From Nitrospira sp. CG24B (lineage in GTDB: Bacteria > Nitrospirota > Nitrospiria > Nitrospirales > Nitrospiraceae): a stretch of 64,000 bases of DNA. A program made the translations under genes and the position numbers. Positions 8,985 through 18,780 of the stretch are shown here, one piece after another (the first letter of the stretch is position 1; each line of letters starts with the position of its first letter). The stretch spans positions 1,049,879 through 1,113,878 of the forward strand of contig NEWS02000004.1 of assembly GCA_002869845.2 (NCBI GenBank). Direction: 5' to 3'. The notes below the pieces were generated by a model that saw only the letters and a program-made list of their open reading frames with translations, did no database searches and was not told the origin of the DNA.

Positions 8985-10150
8985 GATTGAGAGACCTCCG
9001 CTCCCACACGCCACGTCCGATCGTGTTCGCTCAAGAGCATTGCCTCAGCTGCTGCAATCACACGACCGATTGACAGTCTCTGTAGGCAATCACTTAGACT
9101 ATTGATGTGGCGGTCGCAGCCTTCCCCAAGACACGGCACGCAATCCCCTTCCCCTTGGAGCAGAAACACATTTCCCTGCCGCTGCGACCCTTGTCTTCGC
9201 CATGGGCTTTGCACCGTTTCAGGAAAATCTTTCGGCCAGGGCCCCCACTTGACCGGATTCGATGGCCCAAACAACACGACGGTCGGCACACCCACGGCCG
9301 CCGCCATGTGACTGACAGCAGTATCTGTTCCGACGTACAAGGCCGCGCGGCTGAGCAAATAGCCAAGCGCCGGCAACGTTGCCTGACCAACCAGATTCAC
9401 CGCATCGGATAGCCCATGAATCACCTGCTCACAGGAGGTTTGTTGATCAGACACCCCTCCCGTCACAATGACCGTCATTCCCTGATCCGCTAACCACCGT
9501 CCAAGGGCAACCCAACCGGATGTCGTCCAGGTTTTGTATGCGAATTTTGGCGAGATATGCAGTACGGCATATCGAGGAGCGCCATTCATTCCTGGATATA
9601 CGTCGTGAATGGCTTTTTCATCTTCACGACTCCAACTGACGACGGGGGTTCTATGCGGTTCGATGTGTAACGAGGCGAGCAATCGGAGATTCATGACGAC
9701 GGTATGGGTATGGATATTGTCAAACGGTACCCATTCATCGAGCAACCTTCGTTTCCACCACGATTTACTGTCATCTAATAGAGTGCCGACACAATATCGT
9801 CCTGCCGCCCAGGTATGAACAGTCGGGCGGTCTCCGGCCAAGACCGACAAGGCCAGGTCGTATCGACGCCAGAGCGACCACAGCAATTCCAGATGAGGAC
9901 CAATCGCTGGGCGTTCGGCGATCGTCCAGATTCGATGGATGTCTGGGTTTGCGGCCACAACATCTTGCGTTCCTTCGAATACAAGCATGTCGATGGCGGC
10001 TTCCGAATAGGCGCGCTTGAGCGATCGCACAACCGGCGTCGCCAACAGGACATCTCCGATCCGGCGCGTACACACAATCAGTATGCGGCGTATGTCCCGC
10101 TTCATTTCATCACCATCACTCTCATCACAGAGCGCATCGCCGGTCGACAT
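8981..10150 (-). CDS. GT9 family glycosyltransferase (heptosyltransferase-like)
   Basis: 389 residues from an ATG overlapping the upstream stop as TGATG; an internal ATG at 10105 gives the canonical MKRDIRRILIV start. GT9 features are RRIGDVLLATPVV near the N-terminus, VLHISPKFAYKTW mid-protein, the GTDTAVSHMAAA donor-binding segment and VLFGPSNPVKWGPWP near residue 300. A Cys-rich tail (CVPCLGEGCDRH) is common in these enzymes. GT9 members transfer ADP-heptose or related sugars to LPS core. The gene is far from the core heptosyltransferases at 47-52 kb, so it may act on the O-chain or outer core. Confidence 0.88.
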   Translation of the reverse strand: MSTGDALCDESDGDEMKRDIRRILIVCTRRIGDVLLATPVVRSLKRAYSEAAIDMLVFEGTQDVVAANPDIHRIWTIAERPAIGPHLELLWSLWRRYDLALSVLAGDRPTVHTWAAGRYCVGTLLDDSKSWWKRRLLDEWVPFDNIHTHTVVMNLRLLASLHIEPHRTPVVSWSREDEKAIHDVYPGMNGAPRYAVLHISPKFAYKTWTTSGWVALGRWLADQGMTVIVTGGVSDQQTSCEQVIHGLSDAVNLVGQATLPALGYLLSRAALYVGTDTAVSHMAAAVGVPTVVLFGPSNPVKWGPWPKDFPETVQSPWRRQGSQRQGNVFLLQGEGDCVPCLGEGCDRHINSLSDCLQRLSIGRVIAAAEAMLLSEHDRTWRVGAEVSQS

Positions 10151-10965
10151 CAGAGACCACCACCCTGATCCAGACCAATGGCGGCTCGAACGGTCGACGA
10201 ACTCAATAGATCATCCAAGCGGTTCTGATTGTCGGGCAACCTCATACGATCCTGCTCTGGATGCCATAAATGAAACACGGTCGCAGCCATCCGCGCACTC
10301 TTATGCTTCACTCCGGCATGGAGAAGGCGAATAACCAAATCTGAATCTTCCAGTCCCCATCCTTCGTAAGATTCATCGAGTCCATTCACACGGATCAAGT
10401 CGGCCCGCCATGCAGAGAAATTGCACGTCTTGATGCCTTTCCAACGGCGCGGCATCCACTTTCGGAACGGACCATTCGGCAGCTGCATCAGCGGAAGCAC
10501 GCGATTGACGTCACGCCGGACCCAAGACAGTGCCCAATCCATTCCGTTCCACGCATGAATCGGCAGCCGCTGGTGAAGAACATGGCTCGTCAACCCGGCC
10601 GAGAGCAACACACGATTCGATCCGAGAAAGTACCCTGGCTCGGCCAATTGCTTATGGACTTGCACGAAATGACGAGACGGAACACAATCTCCGTCCGTGA
10701 AAATCACGTAGTCGGCGCTCGTCGACGCAACAGCGCGATTACGGATCGCTGCGGCCCGAAACCCCCGGTCCTCCTGCCATATATGCGTCAGTGAGAACGG
10801 AGCCCGTCGTGCAAATTCGCGCACGACCTCGGTTGTCTCTGCCTTTGAACCGTCATCTGCAACGACGATCCCGAAATCGTGATCGCTTTGTCCACAATAG
10901 CCTTCAAGGACAACTGCCAGAGCATCTGGGCGATTGTATGTCGTCACGATCACCGCTGTGTTCAT
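10150..10965 (-). CDS. GT2 family glycosyltransferase
   Basis: 271 residues. GT-A fold family 2: VIVTTYNRPDAL at the N-terminus, VVADDGS near residue 36, the DxD-type FTDGDCVPSR near 90, and a C-terminal GWGLEDSDLVIRL motif near residue 205 typical of members with a galactosyltransferase-like C-terminal region. It transfers a sugar from a nucleotide donor in the cytoplasm; donor and acceptor cannot be read from sequence. It overlaps the next gene upstream by 4 bp (10962-10965) and the gene downstream by 1 bp, so translation is probably coupled through this set. Confidence 0.88.
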   Translation of the reverse strand: MNTAVIVTTYNRPDALAVVLEGYCGQSDHDFGIVVADDGSKAETTEVVREFARRAPFSLTHIWQEDRGFRAAAIRNRAVASTSADYVIFTDGDCVPSRHFVQVHKQLAEPGYFLGSNRVLLSAGLTSHVLHQRLPIHAWNGMDWALSWVRRDVNRVLPLMQLPNGPFRKWMPRRWKGIKTCNFSAWRADLIRVNGLDESYEGWGLEDSDLVIRLLHAGVKHKSARMAATVFHLWHPEQDRMRLPDNQNRLDDLLSSSTVRAAIGLDQGGGL

Positions 10966-11762
10966 TTCGATGGTGAGTCACTGCGGCGTCGAAGAGGCGC
11001 CTGTTTGGGAAGCAGCCACATCTCCTGCTGTTCGAACCGCTTGGCATACCGATAAAATGTTCCCTCGAAATTTCCAAACGCAATGACAAAGCCGGGCCAG
11101 CCGTCCAAAAACCCTCGCTTCACCACATAATGTTTGATGAATGACCAGATGCCGTGAAACAACGCAGTCCCCATCGATACTCGTTGATCGGCGAGTTTCA
11201 GAACCCCAAGCGACGAATACCGGTTGGCCTTCTTGACAACCTCCTCGAAGTCCCTGAACGGGATCTGCCAAATCGCATGCTCCAGCCGACCGACTGGTTT
11301 GGCAGTCAGTAATTCATACCCCTCGTGGACGGGAGACTCCACGTATTTCATAGATCCTTTCCTGAACAATTGCGGTTGGCGAAAATTCGGATACCAGCCG
11401 GAATGTGTGATCCAGCGACCCATGAAATAATTCCGCCTCGGCACAAGATAGGCGTCGTGCGCGGGAGTTCCGGAAAGGATCATGAGAACTTCATCACGGA
11501 CCTCCGGTGTACACTGTTCGTCAGTATCGAGGCTAAAAATCCATTCATGCGTACAGGATTTGATGGCTTGATTTCGCAAATGGCCAAATCCATGGAATGG
11601 AATCTGGACCACGCGGGCTCCCAAGTCCTGTGCGATCCGAACCGTCTCGTCTGTACTAGCAGAGTCAGCCACGATAATTTCATCAGCCCACAGCACGCTG
11701 TTAATGGTATCAGCGATCTTCTTCGCTTCGTTGTAGGCGATGATATAAACTGAAATACTCAT
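10962..11762 (-). CDS. GT2 glycosyltransferase, WaaE/KdtX-like (LPS core)
   Basis: 266 residues. The start ISVYIIAYNEAKKIADTI, ADEIIVADSASTDET near residue 30, FGHLRNQAI near 60 and FSLDTDE near 75 are the pattern of WaaE-type LPS-core beta-glucosyltransferases. The GWYPNFRQPQLFRKG segment near residue 118 and a PVHEGYE motif are also typical. It most likely adds a hexose to the inner core or to a lipid-linked chain. It overlaps both flanking genes by 4 bp, so it belongs to a tightly coupled run with the O-antigen ligase upstream and another GT2 downstream. Confidence 0.87.
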   Translation of the reverse strand: MSISVYIIAYNEAKKIADTINSVLWADEIIVADSASTDETVRIAQDLGARVVQIPFHGFGHLRNQAIKSCTHEWIFSLDTDEQCTPEVRDEVLMILSGTPAHDAYLVPRRNYFMGRWITHSGWYPNFRQPQLFRKGSMKYVESPVHEGYELLTAKPVGRLEHAIWQIPFRDFEEVVKKANRYSSLGVLKLADQRVSMGTALFHGIWSFIKHYVVKRGFLDGWPGFVIAFGNFEGTFYRYAKRFEQQEMWLLPKQAPLRRRSDSPSK

Positions 11763-13021
11763 GTCCTGACATCCGGTTGCGGATCAGTCCCGGAATACAT
11801 GAGACCGGAGAACAAGCAGTAAAACAGTTTCTCGGTATGGTCATTGAGCGCGGGTTGGAAAAGACAGCCGATCGCGATGGTGACCACCACCCCTCTGGCA
11901 AGCAGTCCGTAGCTGACATCACCAACAGAGTACGCCGATCGCCATTGTTGGACAAAGAGCCAAAACAGCAGACCGAACCCGACAATGCCTACTTGCACCA
12001 TGACCAAAAGGTATTGGTTGTGCGGATGAGTTGGGACAGGCAGGCCAAGTTTTTGGACATGTTGAGCGTAGGCTTGTGTAAACCCTCCGGTACCGACGCC
12101 CATCAGAGGATGATCCTGAATAATCTCGACGGTGTAATGGAAAAATTCCATTCGTTCGGTCACCCCATCGTACGTAGCCGTCTGGGGATTCCATTGCGCG
12201 ACACCAGTGGCGACAAGGTCGACCCGATCATGGAACGAGGTGGAGACCTGATAGGCAGCCGAAAATGTCACGCTGAGAGCGATGGCCGCTGCCGCCATGC
12301 CGCGCCAGCCGAAATACATATGGAAGGCCACCATGGCAAGCCCGGCCAATACCATGTATCCGGTTCGGCCTTGCACCATCAATAGGACATTGATCGCAGC
12401 CAAGCATGCAGCCACCGCCCACCCCCAACGCGCCCATCGGCGTGAGGACTTCCATGCCAACACTCCGAACAACAGCACACCGAATGCCATAAGCAGGTTA
12501 TGGGTCGTGTGTCGTTTGAATATACAGGGGTCGGACACATTACAATCGAGGCGCTCGTGGATCGGTAAAATCCCCAAACCTAATACAAATGACAACACCA
12601 AGGTCACGACCAACGAGGCCGCCAAGGCGAGGATGGCCCGATTCTTTTCTTGGGCATCGATCATCATCGAAACCAACAGTGGAATGAGCAAAAGGTTGGC
12701 GTATTTCTTCACCCATAACGCTCGCTCCCCCAACTCTCCTCCTCCCCACAAAGTTCCCAGCAGCAACCAGGCAAACAACAAGAGCGCCGCCACTGCGACC
12801 GGCTTCGTCGTGATCCGACGAAGCCTTTCGCGCCACCCGCCGCTGATAGCCCAACACAGCACGAGCAGACCGATGAGGATACTGTCCGCCACCACCCACA
12901 GCGGGATCGTGAATCCAAGCGCAGTCGTCGCCCAACCTGCCGCTCGTCTCGCTTCTTTTTGCAAGCGATCAAAGCCCCAGCTCATTTCTTGCATTCGAAA
13001 ACAATCACAGATGTTCGACAA
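11759..13021 (-). CDS. O-antigen ligase family membrane protein (WaaL/Wzy-like)
   Basis: 420 residues with about ten to twelve hydrophobic segments. A large periplasmic loop (about residues 270-335) holds the Wzy_C features: EFFHYTVEIIQDHPLMGVGTG (the H-P-L-x-G-x-G core) and HPHNQYLLVMVQVG after it. This family includes WaaL ligases, which join undecaprenyl-linked O-chains to lipid A-core, and Wzy polymerases. The two cannot be separated by sequence reading; no second Wzy_C protein occurs in the window. Flanking core-type GT genes favour ligase. Confidence 0.85.
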   Translation of the reverse strand: MSNICDCFRMQEMSWGFDRLQKEARRAAGWATTALGFTIPLWVVADSILIGLLVLCWAISGGWRERLRRITTKPVAVAALLLFAWLLLGTLWGGGELGERALWVKKYANLLLIPLLVSMMIDAQEKNRAILALAASLVVTLVLSFVLGLGILPIHERLDCNVSDPCIFKRHTTHNLLMAFGVLLFGVLAWKSSRRWARWGWAVAACLAAINVLLMVQGRTGYMVLAGLAMVAFHMYFGWRGMAAAAIALSVTFSAAYQVSTSFHDRVDLVATGVAQWNPQTATYDGVTERMEFFHYTVEIIQDHPLMGVGTGGFTQAYAQHVQKLGLPVPTHPHNQYLLVMVQVGIVGFGLLFWLFVQQWRSAYSVGDVSYGLLARGVVVTIAIGCLFQPALNDHTEKLFYCLFSGLMYSGTDPQPDVRT

Positions 13022-13054
13022 AATGGAGCGCTGTCATGTTCGGGCAAGATCAAG

Positions 13055-14266
13055 CTACACTTTGACGGTGGCTCGTGGAGACTCTTGGGGCACTACAACG
13101 GGTACAGGAGTGCTGACACGAGTCGCAGCAAGACTGTGAGCCGTTCCGGAAGCGGTTCGTCGCTGTTCCACTTTATATACTAGTCTCCCAAGAACGAGAA
13201 AGACACCCACCCACACGCCAAGAATCACGAGCCTCCAGCTGTCCGTCGAGTGATGATACAAAACGGCCAGTCCTCCGCACAGCACCATGACTCCATACTC
13301 TGCAAGCACGGTCCGACGATGGGTCCATCCGCTCAAAACCAACCGCTGATAATAGTGTTCACGGTGAGCTTGCCAAATCTTTTTGCGACGGAGCACCCGC
13401 CGGATCAAAGTGATCGTTGCATCCACGATGAATGGAGAAAAGATCATGACCGGAACCCACACATCGAATATTCCGTCGCGAACCCCAAGGATTATCATGG
13501 TCCCCGCCGAGAATCCGAGCGTAATGCTCCCCGCATCGCCCATAAAAATACGTGCGGGTGGGAAATTATGAGTGAGAAATCCCAGAGCGCCCATCGCGAC
13601 GAACGTGGCGATGATGAGCATGACCGGATAGTTGGCCTGCCACCCAAAATATGCGAGAAATCCGAACCCAAAAAACGTCATTCCGCCCGCAAAGCCGTCC
13701 ATACCGTCCATAAAATTATAGAGGTTCGCCATCCACAGGAGGACAAGGACACTCACCGGAATTGCGGCCAGCCCTAACAGGATGGTCGGTCCTCCGGGTA
13801 TTGGGATGGAAGGCAAGATCAGGCGGACACCACCAATAATGATACACGCTGAGACGGCTTGGACACCCAATCGGAGAGCGGCGGAGAGACCGACACAGTC
13901 ATCAAGGAAGGACACGACAAAGATGAGGAGCATGGAAGCCACGATCCAGACACTCTCTGACGCCAGACCCTTCGGCAATACAGGTTTCGAGGGTTGAGTA
14001 ATCGCCAACACACTGGCCGCCAGAATGAGACTGATCACCACACTGCCGATGACGGCTAACCCCCCGGTCTGGGGGGTCGGCATGGAATGCAATGTCCGTT
14101 CATTAGGGCGAGACAGTATCGACAAAAACGATTTCGGCGAACATAAACGGTCTGTGAGCCACCAGGCCACCACAAAGGCAAAGATTCCTGGAATGGCAAC
14201 CATCATGATCGACATGGGTACGCCAGCGACTGATTGGCCTACCAAACTAAAAGGTTCTGTTGACAT
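13055..14266 (-). CDS. Polyprenyl-phosphate sugar-1-phosphate transferase (WecA/WbpL family)
   Basis: 403 residues, about eleven membrane segments. GT4/MraY family motifs are complete: DDCVGLSAALRL near residue 123 (Mg-binding DD), NLYNFMDGMDGFAGG near 180, FMGDAGSITLGF near 240 and the cytoplasmic HREHYYQRLV loop near 305. The enzyme starts O-chain synthesis by moving a HexNAc-1-phosphate to undecaprenyl phosphate. Together with the SDR upstream and the WbpM-like dehydratase downstream it resembles the WbpL set that primes with a 6-deoxy-HexNAc such as FucNAc or QuiNAc. The C-terminal tail after the last helix is polar and short. Confidence 0.92.
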   Translation of the reverse strand: MSTEPFSLVGQSVAGVPMSIMMVAIPGIFAFVVAWWLTDRLCSPKSFLSILSRPNERTLHSMPTPQTGGLAVIGSVVISLILAASVLAITQPSKPVLPKGLASESVWIVASMLLIFVVSFLDDCVGLSAALRLGVQAVSACIIIGGVRLILPSIPIPGGPTILLGLAAIPVSVLVLLWMANLYNFMDGMDGFAGGMTFFGFGFLAYFGWQANYPVMLIIATFVAMGALGFLTHNFPPARIFMGDAGSITLGFSAGTMIILGVRDGIFDVWVPVMIFSPFIVDATITLIRRVLRRKKIWQAHREHYYQRLVLSGWTHRRTVLAEYGVMVLCGGLAVLYHHSTDSWRLVILGVWVGVFLVLGRLVYKVEQRRTASGTAHSLAATRVSTPVPVVVPQESPRATVKV

Positions 14267-14412
14267 AGGAGACCCTACCGTCCTCGGGGGAAGCTCTATG
14301 GCTCATTCTTACATGGGAATCAAGACGTATGAGCCTGCGAGCGCTGAGCTGACGGAAGACGTTCCACATAACTCAGACATGAGCGACATCGGAGCTCGGC
14401 GGATGAGATAGT

Positions 14413-15405
14413 TCAACAGTCCACACGTGTCACTCCGCGATAAAACGCGATCAGCTCGGGGACCGCTGTCTCGAAGGAACACATAGGTCGATAATCTAAT
14501 TCACGTGTGATAGCGGCCGAACTATACCAGGCACAGCCGATAAGCTTTGTCAGATGCTCAGTCGTCAAGGGAGCGGGGCAACTACTGATAGCCTGAAGCA
14601 TATCACCGCATCGCGCGCCGCCCTTGAGGATCCAGAGCGGAACCCGCCATTGAGGATGAGGCTTCCCTAATCCGGCCCGCAACCAGTCATAGAGGTCGGT
14701 CATGCAATAGGGCTGGCTATCGGTGACGATATACGTTGCTCGATTAAAACACGACACACGAAGACACCGCAACACCGACTGTACAAAATTCTCAACATGC
14801 AAAAGACTTCGTACTGCGGAGAGACGAGGTAAGACCGGAAACCTCCCATGATCGATCGCTTCAATCATCCGATAGAGGTTGCCTTTCTTTGTCGGACCAT
14901 AGACCATCGGAAGACGGAGCGAGACAGCAGTGAGGCCATGTCGCTCCACATACTCCGAAACAAGTTGCTCTGCCTGCCATTTTGACCGGCCATAGGGAGT
15001 CTGTGGATCAGGTACCTGCGATTCATCAATACATCCATCCGTCTCTTCGCCAAAGACTTTGACTGAGCTTGCAAACACAATTCGGTTCACCCTGGACCTC
15101 ACGGCCGCATCCAGGACGTGCCTCGTGCCTTCGACGTTGACGGCTTCATAGTCCTTCTCTGCTCCGGAATCATCGATGGCATGGACTTTCGCCGCCAGAT
15201 GCACGATGGCTCCGCAGTCGCTCGCCATTTCCTCGGTTTGCAATGAACGACAGATGTCCGCGACTATCGTCTCGCTTCCCGATGGGAACGAGAGACTTTG
15301 GTTCGGTTCGCGAACGACCGCGCGCACCTGGCATCCCGATTGACAGAGCTTCTGAACAAGAGCTGATCCTAAAAATCCCGAGGCGCCTGTCACCAGAACC
15401 CGCAT
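14413..15405 (-). CDS. NAD-dependent epimerase/dehydratase (WbpV-like 4-reductase/epimerase)
   Basis: 330 residues of the extended SDR family: TGASGFLGSAL at the N-terminus, VHLAAKVHAI near residue 68, SSVKVFGEE near 111 and the catalytic YGRSKWQAE (YxxxK) near 136. By context it probably reduces or epimerises the 4-keto sugar from the WbpM-like enzyme to give the 6-deoxy-HexNAc donor for the WbpL-like transferase, which starts 146 bp downstream. A general UDP-glucose 4-epimerase role is the alternative. The 146-bp spacer after it (14267-14412) holds no gene I can support. Confidence 0.82.
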   Translation of the reverse strand: MRVLVTGASGFLGSALVQKLCQSGCQVRAVVREPNQSLSFPSGSETIVADICRSLQTEEMASDCGAIVHLAAKVHAIDDSGAEKDYEAVNVEGTRHVLDAAVRSRVNRIVFASSVKVFGEETDGCIDESQVPDPQTPYGRSKWQAEQLVSEYVERHGLTAVSLRLPMVYGPTKKGNLYRMIEAIDHGRFPVLPRLSAVRSLLHVENFVQSVLRCLRVSCFNRATYIVTDSQPYCMTDLYDWLRAGLGKPHPQWRVPLWILKGGARCGDMLQAISSCPAPLTTEHLTKLIGCAWYSSAAITRELDYRPMCSFETAVPELIAFYRGVTRVDC

Positions 15406-15456
15406 GTTACATCAATCAGTCCGATCAACCCCTAGCATTTCGGCAGATGGACTCCC

Positions 15457-16599
15457 TCAAGCGCGGCTCTTTTGGAGCAGCTCGTGATATAGAGCCAAGG
15501 TTTGCCGAATCACGATAGTCGATGAAAATTCCTTCACCACAATATCCCTCCCTCGACGACCCAACTCCTGCCTCAACTCCGGATTTTCCAATAACAATAT
15601 GATCGCGTCTGCTAACGCAATGGCGTTCCTTGGAGGAATGAGAAGGCCGTTTACACGATGTCGGACGACTTCACGACAACCCGGAACATCGGTAGCAATA
15701 ATAGGTTTGCCACATGCGGCCGCCTCCAGCAGACTCACGGGTAACCCTTCACGATAGGACGGCAATACGACTACGGTCGCATGTCCCAATACGTCCGGCA
15801 TGTCGCTTCGGTGTCCCCACCACTCTATCACCCCTTCTTCCTGCCATTGATGCAATTGCCTCGACTGAATGCTTGCGGGATTGTCTTCGTCACATCGCCC
15901 AGCAAGCACAAAACGAACTCCTGGTTTCTGCCGTCTTACCAGCCGCGCGGCTTCCAGAAATTCTCCCACACCCTTATCCCTCAACATTCGACAGGGCAAG
16001 AGAATAATGTGGTCACTGCTCTCATTGGAGATCGGCCTAAACCTATCGGTATCGACTCCCGTCCCTGGAATCACCCGTGTTTGACTTTCCAGCACAACGT
16101 GATCACGTACTAACTGAGCTTGATCCTCTTCATTCTGAAACACGGCAAGCGAGCCGGCGGATTTGCAGGCCGCACTCAACCCGAACTTTAAGAACAGACG
16201 GAGCAGCTTCGCCCTCAACTCGTCGCTTGTGTAGGCATACCCTAATCCGGCAAAAACGTTGATGACGGAAGGAACGTCTGCGAGACGAGCGGCAATAGAC
16301 CCATAGAGAATCGGCTTGATGGCCACGTGATAGACGAGATCGGGTTTTTGAGCTCGATAGAGCCGAGCCAACTCCACGACTGCCAGAAACTCTCGCATCG
16401 GATTCACGCTTCGGCGAAGAAGGTTGATGGGGAAAAGTTTAAACCCTTGTCGGCTGATCTCCGGATCGTGCTCCTGAACTCGCATAGCGAGCAATACCTC
16501 GAATCCTGCATCCCGCGCTGCTTGTGCCAACCTTATCCAATGCAGCCGGAAATACCAGTCTTCAGTGATGAGATACAACAGGCGCGGACGATCGCTCAT
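15457..16599 (-). CDS. GT4 family glycosyltransferase (PglA-like)
   Basis: 380 residues, GT-B fold. Signs are YLITEDWYFRLHW at the start, NVFAGLGYAYTS near residue 97 (a pattern of GTs that act on undecaprenyl-linked QuiNAc/bacillosamine), a phosphate-binding PGTGVDTDRF near 180 and the donor-site EGLPVSLLEAAACGKPI near 285 (EX7E). It is likely to add the second sugar to the undecaprenyl-PP-HexNAc made by the WbpL-like enzyme. The adjacent SDR supports an early step. Exact donor is unknown. Confidence 0.87.
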   Translation of the reverse strand: MSDRPRLLYLITEDWYFRLHWIRLAQAARDAGFEVLLAMRVQEHDPEISRQGFKLFPINLLRRSVNPMREFLAVVELARLYRAQKPDLVYHVAIKPILYGSIAARLADVPSVINVFAGLGYAYTSDELRAKLLRLFLKFGLSAACKSAGSLAVFQNEEDQAQLVRDHVVLESQTRVIPGTGVDTDRFRPISNESSDHIILLPCRMLRDKGVGEFLEAARLVRRQKPGVRFVLAGRCDEDNPASIQSRQLHQWQEEGVIEWWGHRSDMPDVLGHATVVVLPSYREGLPVSLLEAAACGKPIIATDVPGCREVVRHRVNGLLIPPRNAIALADAIILLLENPELRQELGRRGRDIVVKEFSSTIVIRQTLALYHELLQKSRA

Positions 16600-16663
16600 G
16601 AGAGCTCAACCAACCTTGCAACATCAATACGTATCAGGGTTGATCTTGCCAATTGCGTCGACC

Positions 16664-17707
16664 CTAGAGATGCGCCTCAGCTCCACAAACTGAACCACTT
16701 GCAGTAATTTCTTTTTGTAGTTTTTCGGAAATGCGCTGAGCCAGTACGCTGTAGCCGAGATCTGTAAGGTGAACGTCGTCCACAAAAACCGTGCTTGACA
16801 TCCCGTTATAGATATAGCGTCCATCCAGATATTGAACTCTGTCCATATCAGCAAGTTCTCGAAGTCTCTGATCCGTCCCTTCATACAAATGTTTAACCTG
16901 CTTTTCCCTATATTTGAAAAGGTCAAATGCTGCCTCGGTTTCCGATGGTGGACTCTTGAAACCTGAAAATGGTTGAAGAACCATGAGCCGTTTTGCGCCT
17001 AGTCCCTTTGCTAGGACGTTCAGACTATGCTGCGCTTCGATGTATATCGGTATGGCGTCGTCGTAAAAATCCACACCAAGGATATTTTGTTTTTGCCAGA
17101 ATCTTACCATCCCATTATAGAATTGGGATTGTCCTAAAATATAGTAAATAGGGGCGAAGAACGGCTGAGTGAGAAAGAGTTCATAGGCGTCATTCAGATA
17201 AAATCCACCCGCCTTCTGGACCCGCAAACGATGGACGAGATCATTCGCCCCATCTAACGAAACAATGATATGGGGTGCTACTTTAGGACCCCATATTGAA
17301 GCCACGATGACCTCTTGTCTGGCTTCGTAGCCGCCGGTTCCAACATTGAGAACTTGAAATTGTTTTCTGGTAAATGGTTTGTTGAATTCCTCTTCGAGCA
17401 CTGCTATCGGAAATCCCTGCGCGACAGATCCTCCAACTAATAGGACACGACAGATATTGGATTCTCTAATGTCCTCCTTATCGGAAAATTCTTGATCCCA
17501 GTCCGGCCCATACATGACGAACGGTTTATAGGATAGATACATGGTTCTCTCTGTCATGCCGGCCGAGTGACTTTTTCTTGTCCAGCCGATATAGAGGCGC
17601 GCCGCACCTTCTAGAAGCATGAGCAAAAAAATTAAAACTAGAACGTTCACCAGAATAAGGAAGCCGATTCCGCGCGATGATTCTTGGCTACCCTGTGTCA
17701 CTATCAT
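16664..17707 (-). CDS. Membrane-anchored SGNH/GDSL-hydrolase-like protein
   Basis: 347 residues: one N-terminal transmembrane segment (about 14-35) followed by a periplasmic SGNH fold. LLVGGSVAQGFP near residue 90 holds the nucleophile Ser (block I), NVGTGGYEARQ near 120 the Gly, SLDGANDL near 150 the Asn, and DDVHLTDLGY near 314 the Asp-His pair. Such proteins in glycan loci are O-acetyl transferases or esterases acting on the exported chain. The gene looks more A+T-rich than its neighbours, suggesting separate acquisition. Substrate is unknown. Confidence 0.75.
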   Translation of the reverse strand: MIVTQGSQESSRGIGFLILVNVLVLIFLLMLLEGAARLYIGWTRKSHSAGMTERTMYLSYKPFVMYGPDWDQEFSDKEDIRESNICRVLLVGGSVAQGFPIAVLEEEFNKPFTRKQFQVLNVGTGGYEARQEVIVASIWGPKVAPHIIVSLDGANDLVHRLRVQKAGGFYLNDAYELFLTQPFFAPIYYILGQSQFYNGMVRFWQKQNILGVDFYDDAIPIYIEAQHSLNVLAKGLGAKRLMVLQPFSGFKSPPSETEAAFDLFKYREKQVKHLYEGTDQRLRELADMDRVQYLDGRYIYNGMSSTVFVDDVHLTDLGYSVLAQRISEKLQKEITASGSVCGAEAHL

Positions 17708-17713
17708 CTCCTC

Positions 17714-18625
17714 TTAGTCTGGAGCATGCTGCACATGCGTCTGTGTAAGAACAGACGGATCGAGCGACAACCCCGTCCATACCGATTGCCACTGGTCTCT
17801 CTCTGCTTGACCAACGGAGCCCCAGGACCTGTGAGATCCGCTCCCAACCGTGCGACCCAACTGGAGAACCACGTCTCTTGCAAAAGCAACGCTATGCACA
17901 CCCACACCCATCATCGCCCACCGTAATGAGGAGCAGTCCTGCACCCTTGCAAGAAGCCGACGACAATAGTTGAGCCGACCACGACCCAGCTTTCCAGCTT
18001 TGATTTCAGTCATGCGATAGCCCAAGAGCACTTCCTCCAACGCGGCAAAGCGACTGTGGGAAAAGGATTGAAGCAGGAGTGCTTGATCTTCACACCGACT
18101 ATCTTGATCAGAATAGGGATGCGCGAGAAACCAGGCCCGCTTGCCCATCCATGTCGGATGGGCAAGCGGAAATCCCCACCATGGTCTACGGCAAACAGTC
18201 TCATGTGAGCTTGCCGTTGGGTAGCAGCTGATGATCTCGCCTTCTCCCTTGAAAATCACAGCGCCGGTCCCTAGCAGATCAATGTCCCGATGCGCTTCAA
18301 GAAACCGCACCTGCCGTTCAAGCCGCCGAGGATACGACACGTCATCGGCATCCATCCGGGCAACATACTGTCCTTTCGCCAGACGCATACATTGATTCAA
18401 CCGCGACGCCAGGCCCATATTCCCGGATGGTTCCTGAATGAATCGGACTCGGGGGTCCTTCACCTGCATCACACGTTCCGCCGTCCGATCGGTTGAACCA
18501 TCGTCGACAACGATCAGTTCCCAGTCTTGATACGTTTGGGTAAGAATCGACCGCAACGCAAGGTCGATGGTCCCAGACGCGTTGTACGCCGACATCACCA
18601 CTGTGACCAGAGGGCTCGCATTCAT
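17714..18625 (-). CDS. GT2 family glycosyltransferase
   Basis: 303 residues from the ATG at 18625. An upstream ATG at 18754 would begin inside a dispersed intergenic repeat and add 43 residues unlike any GT2, so I reject it. Motifs: LVTVVMSAYNASGTIDLALR at the start, VVDDGSTDRTAE near residue 38, QYVARMDADDVSYPRRL near 85 (DxD). This matches the SpsA-like/WcaA group. The C-terminal half has a conserved WGFPLAHPTWMGKR segment. It probably adds one sugar to the O-chain. Confidence 0.87.
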   Translation of the reverse strand: MNASPLVTVVMSAYNASGTIDLALRSILTQTYQDWELIVVDDGSTDRTAERVMQVKDPRVRFIQEPSGNMGLASRLNQCMRLAKGQYVARMDADDVSYPRRLERQVRFLEAHRDIDLLGTGAVIFKGEGEIISCYPTASSHETVCRRPWWGFPLAHPTWMGKRAWFLAHPYSDQDSRCEDQALLLQSFSHSRFAALEEVLLGYRMTEIKAGKLGRGRLNYCRRLLARVQDCSSLRWAMMGVGVHSVAFARDVVLQLGRTVGSGSHRSWGSVGQAERDQWQSVWTGLSLDPSVLTQTHVQHAPD

Positions 18626-18658
18626 GTATAGTGGATCATCGACAAATTGCGTTGATGC

Positions 18659-18780
18659 TGGATGTTCAAAAAGGTCTTCCAGCGAGGCCGCAGTGAGCGA
18701 AAGGCCGAGACATACGTGGTTGGTACGTTGAGGTCTTGAGCAATACGAGAACAAAGCCGGAGAGCTTTTTCAACATCCTG
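18659..18780 (-). repeat. Dispersed intergenic repeat, copy A (about 121 bp)
   Basis: Ends are near-perfect inverted repeats: GGATGTTCAAAAAG (18660-18673) against CTTTTTCAACATCC (18765-18778), one mismatch. The body is similar to copies B (37674-37794) and C (38388-38469), including CAGCGAGGCCGCAG and GGTACGTTGAG. It starts directly after the TAA of the glycosyltransferase at 18781. In the minus-strand RNA the ends would fold into a 14-bp stem. No ORF is carried, so it is MITE- or REP-like. Confidence 0.85.

Noticed and set aside
18626-18754. N-terminal extension of the GT2 gene to an ATG at 18754
   Set aside because: It would translate the dispersed repeat; the GT2 fold begins at the internal ATG (18625).
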